Shown: positions 1-5,950 of the stretch, in pieces
How positions within the stretch are numbered: position 1 is the stretch's first letter
How the letters are laid out: each line of letters begins with the position of its first letter
From: Planctomycetaceae bacterium
GTDB taxonomy: Bacteria; Planctomycetota; Planctomycetia; Pirellulales; Thermoguttaceae
Length of the DNA: 7,626 nt
Direction of reading: 5' to 3'
Assembly: GCA_031267635.1 (NCBI GenBank)
Contig: JAIRYX010000465.1
Coordinates: 1-7,626, forward strand
The notes under the pieces: model-generated
Databases searched by the model: none
Seen by the model: the letters and a program-made list of their open reading frames with translations, nothing else
Told to the model about the DNA's origin: nothing
Translations under genes and position numbers: made by a program

Positions 1-356
1 GCAATGGAACTTCGGGCAACGGTTGATAACTCGTCTTCTGATACCGTGTCTTCGCCTAATAGAAAATCTGTCGAAAAAAGATTCTCTGTAACAAACGATT
101 TCAGTTTCCCTGTCGTAAATGTGTTTGATGATTCTTGTAAAATTCCTTCGGCGGAATTGACGCGGCTTATGATTTTGCTTGCTGTTTCCGCTGAAACAAC
201 GCTGCTTACCGATTGACTTTCCTGCCGGCTTTCTGATAGGAAAAGCGAACCGGCAACCGCTCCGAGAATCGACGTGGAAACGGGAAGGCGTTCTTCAAGA
301 TTCTCAAAAAAATTTCTATGTTTTTGTGTTCTGTTTTTTTGCTGATATTTTTTCAT
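1..356 (-). CDS. N-terminal part of a LEPR-XLL-like (LEER-type) exported protein, truncated by the window edge
   Basis: The minus strand is open from an ATG at 356-354 to the window edge (118 codons), so only the N-terminus is seen. Residues 1-15 are strongly basic (several Lys/Arg/Gln). Residues 16-25 read FFENLEERLP, followed by a hydrophobic Ala/Gly/Val/Leu run to about residue 40, then a Ser/Glu-rich region. This layout resembles the N-terminal LEPR-XLL type module of large planctomycete surface proteins, thought to be an export or sorting signal; that assignment comes from memory of the family. An in-frame stop lies upstream, and ATG 356 is the first canonical start after it. No Shine-Dalgarno sequence is visible. 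The module is nearly identical in DNA to that of the 81-aa gene at 5516-5761. Past about residue 55 nothing is recognisable, and the function is unknown. The gene is separated from the cyanophycinase gene by 268 bp. Confidence 0.75.
   Translation of the reverse strand, partial: MKKYQQKNRTQKHRNFFENLEERLPVSTSILGAVAGSLFLSESRQESQSVSSVVSAETASKIISRVNSAEGILQESSNTFTTGKLKSFVTENLFSTDFLLGEDTVSEDELSTVARSSI
230..299 (-). repeat. 70-bp dispersed repeat, copy 1 (LEER module coding segment)
   Basis: This stretch matches 5617-5686 at 69 of 70 positions; the one difference is T at 275 versus C at 5662. It encodes the LEERLPVS(T/A)SILGAVAGSLFLSE part of the export module in both genes. Identity at synonymous sites implies recent copying or gene conversion, not just protein-level selection. 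Confidence 0.92.
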
Positions 357-502
357 TGCCGTGTGTTTTATATTACGTTCATCAATACTGCAATTCGGTT
401 TTTATTAAAAAAGGACATTAGGGACAAAAGGAAATTTGGGGACGTAACGAACAATCAACATCGTCTTAAAAAATGAATTTTCAAGCGGGACGAGTTTATA
501 TG

Positions 503-579
503 TTTCTTGAAATTTCCGACGAATGTATCCCTTTTAATCAGGAGGTCAATTAGGATCATCCGCCGAAAATTTCAGGAAA
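503..579. repeat. Imperfect inverted repeat, 19-bp arms, 39-bp spacer
   Basis: The arms 503-521 and 561-579 are reverse complements at 16 of 19 positions. The spacer contains AGGAGGTCAATTAGG. No U-tract follows either arm, so it is not a typical intrinsic terminator. It could be an RNA structure or the remains of a small mobile element. It lies in the 268-bp gap between the cyanophycinase stop and the start of the LEER protein at 356. Confidence 0.45.
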
Positions 580-590
580 CAAAAGTAACA

Positions 591-620
591 TCCTTTCTTG
601 GTGTTAAAAAGAAAAGTTTG
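591..620 (-). repeat. Dispersed intergenic element, copy A (30 bp, identical to 2088-2117)
   Basis: These 30 bases (plus strand TCCTTTCTTGGTGTTAAAAA followed by GAAAAGTTTG) recur exactly at 2088-2117. The copy sits 4 bp beyond the cyanophycinase stop codon. The core TTGGTGTT and GTTTGGCGT relate it to looser copies near 2010, 4654 and 5773. Confidence 0.8.
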
Positions 621-624
621 GCGT

Positions 625-1989
625 TTATTTTTGGGCTGCTTCGTTTGCGGTTTTTTCGTCAGCCGGTTTATTTTCTGACGGACTTGCCGAAACGTTTTCC
701 GTAGCCGTCTCTTCCTTTTTCTCTTGTTCCGCCGCAGGTTTCTCCGGTTCAAGAGTTTTTTCCGATTCCTTCGTATTCACAGGATCGCCTGTCGGAGTCG
801 CTGGATTTTCCGGCGTGGTCGCATTACTTGTCGGGCGAGAACGTCTCGGACGTGCCGCGTCAGGATTTGCGCCGACAGAATTTGCGATGGCGGGATCAGC
901 GGGATTTGTACTGGGATTCGCGGCAGGAGTTGTCGCGGCATTAGGATTTGCGCCGGAAACCGCACCGGGATTGACTCCCGTTCCAAAACCGCCGCGTGGA
1001 AATTCACGTCGAGGCGGCGGAATGACTTTGCGTTCTTTCAGATCGTATTTTTGTCCCGACTTGAGAACGAGGAACGGTTTGTACGCATCCGCACTGCCGT
1101 TGGAATAACGCACGCGCGAACCGACTTGAAAACCGGCGGCTGGCTCTGCGGGATTAGGATTTTCCGGTTGTGGCGTAACGGCGGCTTCCGGTTTATCCGA
1201 AATAATGTTCGGATAACTGTGAATCGTTGCGATAGATTTTCCAACGACTTCAAGTTCGTCACGAATCACGACAACAGCGGTTGATTCGTCTAAACCGATT
1301 CCGACCAGTTGCGGCGCACCTTTGACAAATTCAATCAAATCGAACTGTCGGTTACGCGCCAGAATGTGCTGATCGATCACGGAACTTTTCAGAAAACCGA
1401 GTCCCTGCGTATGATCGCCGACGAGAATGTCCGGCGTTTTCGTATCGCCGCGCCAGAGAAACGAACCTTGAATCGACGCGCCCGCCGACGAACCGGCAAT
1501 CACGCCGCCTCGTTCCAGCACTTTATTGAACTCTTCATGCGCTAACGTGTTCAAGTAAGCGTCGGCAATCCGCCATTGACGACCGCCGTCAAAGAAGACG
1601 CCGCTTGCTTGTCTCAGCTTTTCGAGATTTTTATCATCATTCGCTTCGCGAATCGTTTTCAGGTCGAGGATACTGACGTTTTCCTCGCCGACAAATTCCC
1701 GCAACGCTCGCGCGGAACCGGAACGGTTGTTGATGCCGGGACCGGCGGCGTTTGTAACGACGACAAATTTTGCATGCTCTTTACCGCCGGCAAGGTCAAG
1801 GATTTTATCCCAGATTTCCGGCGTCACTCCGCCGCCTCCGATAATCACGAGCGCACCGTTTTCCGGTCCGTGCCGGGTTTCCGACGTATTAATTTTTATC
1901 GGATTCTGCGCGTACGCCGCGAAAGTTACAGAAGCCAGTAAAACGGCAAACGTAATCTTTCGCAAAGTTTTCATCATGCTGTTCTTCAT
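625..1989 (-). CDS. Exported cyanophycinase-like peptidase (family S51) with long low-complexity C-terminal tail
   Basis: A 454-aa protein. Residues 1-28 form a signal peptide: Lys/Arg start, hydrophobic core near 13-25, cleavage plausible after AYA. Residues ~45-260 form an S51 cyanophycinase-type domain: nucleophile elbow GGVIAGSSAGA at 161-171 (Ser168), DQH at 206-208 (His208) and GIGLDE ending at Glu235. From memory, Synechocystis CphB uses Ser132, His174 and Glu201; the His-Glu distance of 27 is the same here. FFDGGRQ at 132-138 is also typical. Cyanophycinases cut the Asp-Arg polymer cyanophycin into beta-Asp-Arg dipeptides; a signal peptide suggests an extracellular or periplasmic role. 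After about residue 330 the chain becomes a Pro/Ala/Asn then Glu/Lys-rich tail of ~120 residues, probably disordered. The ATG start is supported by GGAG eight bases upstream. A related S51 peptidase of other specificity is possible. Confidence 0.88.
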   Translation of the reverse strand: MKNSMMKTLRKITFAVLLASVTFAAYAQNPIKINTSETRHGPENGALVIIGGGGVTPEIWDKILDLAGGKEHAKFVVVTNAAGPGINNRSGSARALREFVGEENVSILDLKTIREANDDKNLEKLRQASGVFFDGGRQWRIADAYLNTLAHEEFNKVLERGGVIAGSSAGASIQGSFLWRGDTKTPDILVGDHTQGLGFLKSSVIDQHILARNRQFDLIEFVKGAPQLVGIGLDESTAVVVIRDELEVVGKSIATIHSYPNIISDKPEAAVTPQPENPNPAEPAAGFQVGSRVRYSNGSADAYKPFLVLKSGQKYDLKERKVIPPPRREFPRGGFGTGVNPGAVSGANPNAATTPAANPSTNPADPAIANSVGANPDAARPRRSRPTSNATTPENPATPTGDPVNTKESEKTLEPEKPAAEQEKKEETATENVSASPSENKPADEKTANEAAQK

Positions 1990-1997
1990 AGAAGAAG

Positions 1998-2001
1998 CTC
2001 C
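1998..2001 (-). promoter_or_regulatory. Ribosome-binding site of the cyanophycinase gene
   Basis: GGAG on the minus strand, eight bases before the ATG at 1989-1987. It supports this start over the in-frame ATGs four and five codons further in. Confidence 0.65.
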
Positions 2002-2006
2002 ATTCT

Positions 2007-2044
2007 AATTGGGTGTTTTTGTTGAAAAGGTGTTGGCGTTTTTG
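2007..2044 (-). repeat. Dispersed intergenic element, copy E (diverged)
   Basis: The plus strand reads GGGTGTTTTTGTTGAAAAGG and then TGTTGGCGTTTTTG. It shares the order GGTGTT...GAAA...GTTGGCGT with the copies at 4650-4690 and 5769-5805. It lies just upstream of the cyanophycinase ribosome-binding site, the same relative position as in those two copies. Confidence 0.5.
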
Positions 2045-2050
2045 AAATAT

Positions 2051-2066
2051 CCTCTCCAATGAGAGG
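2051..2066. promoter_or_regulatory. Short perfect hairpin in the cyanophycinase 5' region
   Basis: CCTCTC-CAAT-GAGAGG is a 6-bp perfect stem with a 4-base loop, about 60 bp upstream of the cyanophycinase start. There is no following T-run, so a terminator is unlikely. It could be an operator or leader hairpin, or chance. Confidence 0.3.
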
Positions 2067-2087
2067 TAACGATTATGTAATCAAAAA

Positions 2088-2117
2088 TCCTTTCTTGGTG
2101 TTAAAAAGAAAAGTTTG
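2088..2117 (-). repeat. Dispersed intergenic element, copy B (30 bp, identical to 591-620)
   Basis: Exact 30-base match to copy A. It lies in the 240-bp gap between the symporter stop (2230) and the cyanophycinase start (1989). The rest of the gap holds the hairpin at 2051-2066, a weak AT-rich stem at 2126-2141 (TTGTTT-AATA-AAACAA) and element copy E, but no gene. Confidence 0.8.
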
Positions 2118-2229
2118 TTTTTTGATTGTTTAATAAAACAACGACAAGGGAAAATAGGATTGCCAAAAAATAATATATTTCATTTACTTACGCTTCACGC
2201 TCTCATCAGGTCCTTCTTTCCACCGCTTG

Positions 2230-3441
2230 TCACAAATCAATCGGTAATTTTTCACCTTCTGCTTTTGCAATCATCACGGCAACGCAGGTATCGCCGTAAA
2301 CGTTGACGACCGTGCGCATCATATCAAGGATTCTATCCACTCCGATCACAAGTCCGATTCCTTCAAGCGGAAGTCCTACGACATTAAGGATCAAACTCAT
2401 CATCACAAGAGCCGCCATCGGAACGCCTGCCGCGCCAATCGCACAAAGGAGCGAAGTCAACGCGATAAGGAACGTTTGAAAAACAGTCAACGCGATTCCA
2501 TACGCCTGCGCGATAAAAATCACCGCGACACATTCTAATAACGCGGCTCCGTCCATGTTAATCGCCGAACCGAGCGGAATGGTAAAATTCGTCACTTTCG
2601 GCGAAATTCCGTCTTTATGCTCCACGGCGTAAAGCGTTGCGGGGAGCGTCGCTCCGCTGGACGCTGTGGAAAATGCCGTCAATATCGGCGTGGACATGTT
2701 TCGAAAATGGCGCCAAGGATGAACGCGGCAACCGAACCGCAATAGCAACGGAAGCCAAACAAAGGTGTGAATCGCAAGCCCGATAGTCACGGTCAAAACA
2801 TATTTCAGCATGTTTCCAATGAGCAAGAGAAAATCTTGCGTTCCGCTGAATTGTTTCATCACGATGGCGAAAATTCCTATCGGCGAAAGGAGAATCACTT
2901 GTTTGGTAATCCGCATGGTCAATTCAAAACCTCCCTGAAAAAGGTGCGTTAAAGCGTTTCTTCTTTCCGGCGTCAGTTGAGGAATATTCAAACCGACTAA
3001 AAAACCGAGTAAAATAATGGGAAGCGTATAATTTTTCGATAATGCGTCAAAAAAGTTTTTCGGCACGATTCCTATCACGATTTCCCGAATCGTTTTATAT
3101 TCCGCCGACGGTTGAGCGACATGTTCCGGCATGACAATTCCGCGACCGGGTTGAATGATTTGAACGAGCGTTAAACCGGTAATAATCGCAATGACCATCG
3201 TGAGGACGTAAAGTCCAATCGTTTTCAATCCGAGCGTTTTCAAACTTTCGCCGGAATCAAGGATTCCCGCAATTCCTGAAACGATGGAGAAAAAAATGAT
3301 CGGCACAATCAACATGTTCAAGGCGTTCATAAACAGTTCGCCGAGCCATGAAACGTAAGGCGTTCCTTGCGGAAACAACACGCCCGCCGTACCGCCGAAA
3401 ATCAACGCAATTAGGATTTGCCAGTGGAGTTGTAATTTCAT
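2230..3441 (-). CDS. Dicarboxylate/amino-acid:cation symporter (DAACS/SDF family, GltP/DctA-like)
   Basis: A 403-aa inner-membrane protein that would import an acidic amino acid or C4-dicarboxylate with Na+ or H+. Several long hydrophobic segments fill the chain. Family signatures, numbered from the ATG, are the serine-rich hairpin-1 motif SSGATLPAT at 261-269, NMDG at 295-298, GVP at 339-341 and the last-helix motif GVDRILDMMRTVVNVYGD at 367-384. By comparison with GltPh, Asp369, Asp373, Arg376, Thr377, Asn380 and Asp384 correspond to the substrate and cation site; the Arg favours an acidic substrate. Length is normal for the family. Two starts are possible: ATG at 3441 (protein begins MKLQLHWQI, typical for the family, chosen here) or in-frame TTG at 3453, which has a GGAAA seven bases upstream and would add four residues. 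The exact substrate cannot be decided. The gene lies 240 bp upstream of the exported cyanophycinase gene. Confidence 0.93.
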   Translation of the reverse strand: MKLQLHWQILIALIFGGTAGVLFPQGTPYVSWLGELFMNALNMLIVPIIFFSIVSGIAGILDSGESLKTLGLKTIGLYVLTMVIAIITGLTLVQIIQPGRGIVMPEHVAQPSAEYKTIREIVIGIVPKNFFDALSKNYTLPIILLGFLVGLNIPQLTPERRNALTHLFQGGFELTMRITKQVILLSPIGIFAIVMKQFSGTQDFLLLIGNMLKYVLTVTIGLAIHTFVWLPLLLRFGCRVHPWRHFRNMSTPILTAFSTASSGATLPATLYAVEHKDGISPKVTNFTIPLGSAINMDGAALLECVAVIFIAQAYGIALTVFQTFLIALTSLLCAIGAAGVPMAALVMMSLILNVVGLPLEGIGLVIGVDRILDMMRTVVNVYGDTCVAVMIAKAEGEKLPIDL

Positions 3442-3504
3442 AGCGTTTCTCAATCGTTATTTCCAATTTCCTTATCTTTTTCCAATTGCTCTTCTCTCTT
3501 TTGA

Positions 3505-3865
3505 TTACGTCTCGGCACGTTTTTTTCCTTCTGTTTTAAGCGATGTGTCAATGTTGAAATTTAACGTTTGTTTTCCTTTTTTAACGTCAATCGTTTGTTT
3601 GGGCGAATCAGTTACCTTGATTTTTAATGTATTTGATGGAACAGGTTGCGCATAAAGGTGAATCTCAAGTTTTTCATTCGTTACCTCCTGTTATTTCATC
3701 CCAAGTCTCATTGACATGTAATCGAAGCGTAAGAAAATTTAATTCCCAAGTTGGTAATACATTTGTTGTATAACTTGTTCCACCACCATCATTTGTTGAG
3801 TTGGGAAGTATATACCACTGATTAGTAGATTTATACATTGCCCCTTCCCAATAGTTGTTGATATT
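3505..3865 (-). pseudogene. Frameshifted remnant of a surface-protein C-terminus
   Basis: Two adjacent minus-strand reading frames read like one protein. Frame 1 (3865-3674) starts without a start codon just after a stop and contains YWEGAMYKSTNQWYILPNST and, further on, LPTWELNFLTLRL, ending at a TGA. Frame 2, open from 3690 to a TAA at 3507-3505, contains EKLEIHLYAQPVPSNTLKIK and a Lys/Thr-rich end. One extra base between 3690 and 3677 would account for the break. The first part resembles the end of the large protein at 6762-7626: spaced W...W.I...TN..G....T..LP.W..N..T in both. It directly follows the 257-aa gene (4-bp gap). It is probably a decayed C-terminal fragment. No function is assigned, and a short unrecognised gene cannot be excluded. 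Confidence 0.5.
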
Positions 3866-3869
3866 TTAA

Positions 3870-4643
3870 TCACTGATTTCTTAGTATCTCGAATATTCCT
3901 TTTGCGGCTTCCTTTTGAAATTCTTCATTGGTATAAATCGGAGAAATGTTTTTTTCAAGGATATTTCCATCTTCATTCCAATGAACTGAAAAAACTTGAA
4001 TCTTATCTTCAAATCTGGAGATGTGATATTTAGAAATTCGGAGAAATTTATTATTAGAATCTAACGACAATATAAGTTTGTCAATCCCAAACGCATTTTC
4101 TATTATAATATGAGTAAGCGTTTTTTGATTAGTTTTCGTGTTATGTCCGAATTTGATAAGAATAGACGATTCTGGGGTTCTATAATATTTTTCTCGAAAT
4201 TCTTCTACTTTTTCAAATGGAAGATTTCTTTGATTAAGTTCTTCAAAAAATTCCGCATCGAATTTTTTTGAATCAACAAATGAAACTTTTATCCACCACA
4301 AGTCAGAGACAATGGCATTCTGATTTTCTAATTGTTTTAGGTTTTTATTGTTATAGTAAAACTGAACACTAACCGGTATCGGTGAAACTTCATATTTTAC
4401 AGGTAATTCCGCAATTTTTTGTACTTCTTGATGTGTTGCCAACTCAAGAAATTCATTACTGAACGCAACGATTTTTTCCACTTCATCGCGTTTTAGCTCC
4501 AATATATCTTTCGGGAATTTTTCGGGCAAACCGATTTTTATCGGTAAAATCTGCAACACTTCTTCATCGGTTGCAAACAAAGAAGATGTAACAATCTGAA
4601 AACCGATAACGCTTAAAATAATAAAAATTTTTATGATTGACAC
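3870..4643 (-). CDS. Exported protein of unknown function (257 aa)
   Basis: Not recognised. The start is GTG at 4643-4641, preceded by AAAGGAAATTTTC. The same ribosome-binding site and GTG arrangement precedes the 81-aa gene at 5761, which supports the choice. Residues 1-24 form a likely signal peptide (Lys5, an Ile/Leu/Val core, ending SSLFA before TDEE), so the mature protein is probably outside the cytoplasm. The rest is Lys/Glu/Asn-rich, without membrane segments or recognisable catalytic motifs. It has alternating hydrophobic segments suggestive of beta strands, such as the SILIKFG region and the KLILSLDSNNKFLRISKYHI region. It ends RNQ-stop. It lies 48 bp downstream of the 275-aa gene, and its spacer and start are a copy of the spacer and start downstream of the 310-aa gene, suggesting cotranscription. 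It is AT-rich compared with the symporter and cyanophycinase genes. Unlike its two upstream neighbours, it lacks the LFLRN-type Ig-like core. Confidence 0.8.
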   Translation of the reverse strand: MSIIKIFIILSVIGFQIVTSSLFATDEEVLQILPIKIGLPEKFPKDILELKRDEVEKIVAFSNEFLELATHQEVQKIAELPVKYEVSPIPVSVQFYYNNKNLKQLENQNAIVSDLWWIKVSFVDSKKFDAEFFEELNQRNLPFEKVEEFREKYYRTPESSILIKFGHNTKTNQKTLTHIIIENAFGIDKLILSLDSNNKFLRISKYHISRFEDKIQVFSVHWNEDGNILEKNISPIYTNEEFQKEAAKGIFEILRNQ

Positions 4644-4824
4644 GAAAATTTCCTTTGGTGTTTTTGATGAAATGTTTGGCGTCTGTTGTCTTTATGGTTG
4701 TTTATTATTTTCTATCTTATCAACAATCGTAAAACGAATCGTACATGGTTTGGGATACTCGCCAATCTGATGTTCGTCATCCGCAAGAAAGTTACGAGTG
4801 TAAAATGTTAATTCGTATTCGCCG
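4641..4824 (-). repeat. Duplicated gene-end/spacer/gene-start cassette, copy 1
   Basis: This segment spans the last ~43 codons of the 275-aa gene, the 48-bp spacer, the ribosome-binding site and the GTG start of the 257-aa gene. It aligns with 5759-5950. The first 23 bases (4641-4663) are identical to 5759-5781, and the coding part differs at only a few positions plus a 9-bp insertion (NKQ) in copy 2. The similarity drops sharply at 4824 and at the GTG start. Within it, 4650-4690 is also a copy of the dispersed intergenic element. Confidence 0.88.
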
Positions 4825-5519
4825 AACTGGGAAAAGTTGTAAATTTGGTTGAGTGTGGTTTTACCTACTAATACTTGTTCTTTTGCCGGTAAAATATGAA
4901 GTAAACCTCCTCCACCATAACCACCTAGTGCGTAAATACTGATCGCATTTTTAAACCCTTCTTTTGTTAAGAAAACGTTTTTCTTTCCATCTTTTTCAAC
5001 TTTTTTTAAATTAGTAAAATCAGGAAAGAAAAATTTTTGTATTGGATGAACTATGACCAATTTTATTTCTTTGTCCGAAACATTACGAAGGAAAACTCGA
5101 ATTTCTATAGGTTCTCGAAAACGATAGTTAAATTTATCTGCTTCCACTACCCATTCCAAACTTTCAAAATATTTTTCTTCACTCGGAATAAAAAAATGTT
5201 CCTTATCATGGTTGATAATTCTTATTCTAAACCCATATTTTTCTTCTTTGGAACGAAGTATTTTCTCTTTAAATTCGGAAAATGGAGGTAATGTAATATC
5301 ATTTGGATTCGATTGATAAGCAATCTCCTTTTTTTGATATAAATATTCTGCAAGTTCTTGATTTGTTAGTTGATGATAATCGCTAGTAATTTTCTGAATT
5401 ACTACAGATTTTCTTTGAAGTAATTCTTCAGAAAAACATTGTCGTATAACGCAATCATTTTTCGCTATAATTACTAAAATTAAACAGTAAACGTGTAAAA
5501 ATGAATTTGTTTTCATCAT
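4692..5519 (-). CDS. Secreted Ig-like-looking protein, paralogue of the 310-aa gene (275 aa)
   Basis: Function unknown. It begins Met-Met with a short hydrophobic segment at residues 8-19 (a weak signal peptide or anchor). A motif LTNQELAEYLYQKKEIAYQS follows near residue 50. Next comes a beta-rich part containing SLEWVVEADK and IRVFLRNVSDKEIKL, and the protein ends GEYELTFYTRNFLADDEHQI plus a Pro/Cys-containing strand. The order "acidic strand, V/IFLRN-S, G-x-YELTF" resembles Ig-fold domains of the BsuPI-like (intracellular proteinase inhibitor) kind; this is a resemblance only. Paralogy with the 310-aa protein is moderate over most of the length but near-complete over the last ~38 residues. 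The ATG overlaps the TGA of the 81-aa gene (ATGA, 4-base overlap), which implies translational coupling. Its 3' end belongs to the duplicated cassette. Confidence 0.82.
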   Translation of the reverse strand: MMKTNSFLHVYCLILVIIAKNDCVIRQCFSEELLQRKSVVIQKITSDYHQLTNQELAEYLYQKKEIAYQSNPNDITLPPFSEFKEKILRSKEEKYGFRIRIINHDKEHFFIPSEEKYFESLEWVVEADKFNYRFREPIEIRVFLRNVSDKEIKLVIVHPIQKFFFPDFTNLKKVEKDGKKNVFLTKEGFKNAISIYALGGYGGGGLLHILPAKEQVLVGKTTLNQIYNFSQFGEYELTFYTRNFLADDEHQIGEYPKPCTIRFTIVDKIENNKQP

Positions 5520-5761
5520 AAATTTTCCAATAATTCATTCCAATTATCTTGGAGTGTTTCAATATTTTGTATCCACTCAGGAAGACTGGAGACATTTTGT
5601 CCTGTTTCCTGCTGATTTTCTGATAGGAAAAGCGAACCGGCAACCGCTCCGAGAATCGACGCGGAAACGGGAAGGCGTTCTTCAAGTGATTCAAAGAAGA
5701 TCCGAGTCTTTCCTCTTTTTCTTTGATTGTTCCTTCGTTTTCTTGTTTGTAAAGTTGGCAC
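5516..5761 (-). CDS. 81-aa mini-protein with LEER-type N-terminal export module and surface-protein C-terminal tail
   Basis: The start is GTG at 5761-5759 with AAAGGAAATTTTC upstream, identical to the site before the 257-aa gene. Residues 1-20 are very basic. FFESLEERLP at 22-31 and a hydrophobic run to about 47 follow, which is the LEPR-XLL-like module also seen at 1-356. Residues 48-59 (SENQQETGQNVSS) still parallel that gene. Residues 60-74, LPEWIQNIETLQDNW, instead match the last residues of the large protein at 6762-7626 (SLPQWTQNVNT...GW). The chain thus looks like a large surface protein with its whole middle missing. The stop overlaps the next gene's ATG by 4 bases. The core is GC-richer than the AT-rich surroundings. 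It could be a genuine small secreted or membrane-targeted protein, or the intact-looking relic of an internal deletion; the coupling and shared ribosome-binding site favour expression. Confidence 0.72.
   Translation of the reverse strand: MPTLQTRKRRNNQRKRGKTRIFFESLEERLPVSASILGAVAGSLFLSENQQETGQNVSSLPEWIQNIETLQDNWNELLENL
5617..5686 (-). repeat. 70-bp dispersed repeat, copy 2 (LEER module coding segment)
   Basis: 69 of 70 bases identical to 230-299, in the same coding frame of the 81-aa gene. Similarity falls off on both sides: the basic N-terminus and the tail differ. Confidence 0.92.
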
Positions 5762-5950
5762 GAAAATTTCCTTTGGTGTTTGAAAAGCTTGTTTGCTGTC
5801 TGTTGTATTTATGGTTGTTTATTTTGTTTGTTATTTTCTATCTTATCAACAATTGTAAAACGAATCGTACAGGGTTTGGGATACTCGCCAATCTGATGTT
5901 CGTCATCCGCAAGAAAGTTACGGGTGTAAAATGTTAATTCGTATTCGCCG
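5759..5950 (-). repeat. Duplicated gene-end/spacer/gene-start cassette, copy 2
   Basis: This is the counterpart of 4641-4824. It covers the 3' end of the 310-aa gene, the 47-bp spacer, the ribosome-binding site and the GTG start of the 81-aa gene. It carries a 9-bp insertion giving NKQNKQP instead of NKQP at the protein end. Positions 5769-5805 are a copy of the dispersed intergenic element. Confidence 0.88.

Noticed and set aside
411..443. Repeated GGGAC-like words (GGACAT, GGGACA, GGGGACG), as near some IS200-like elements
   Set aside because: Too short and irregular, with no transposase or defined ends nearby.
724..1284. 186-codon plus-strand open frame, very rich in Arg, Cys and Phe
   Set aside because: It lies opposite the cyanophycinase gene, has unnatural composition and is explained as an antisense shadow of a GC-richer real gene.
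2126..2141. TTGTTT-AATA-AAACAA stem as a terminator for the symporter
   Set aside because: All A/T except one G-C pair, thus very weak, and there is no distinct U-tract geometry downstream of the gene.
3442..3453. TTG start for the symporter, four codons upstream of the ATG
   Set aside because: It has a possible GGAAA site, but the ATG gives the family-typical N-terminus. Left as an alternative, not the main call.
3624..3677. AGGAGG at 3684-3689 followed six bases later by an ATG opening a 17-codon minus-strand frame
   Set aside because: The spacing is excellent, but the peptide is short and unrecognisable and lies in a third frame inside the decayed surface-protein relic, whose other frames read as protein. 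Most likely chance.
5554..5937. Plus-strand 127-codon frame sharing a 27-residue stretch with one at 179-421
   Set aside because: The shared stretch is just the antisense reading of the 70-bp LEER repeat; the minus-strand reading gives the recognisable export module.
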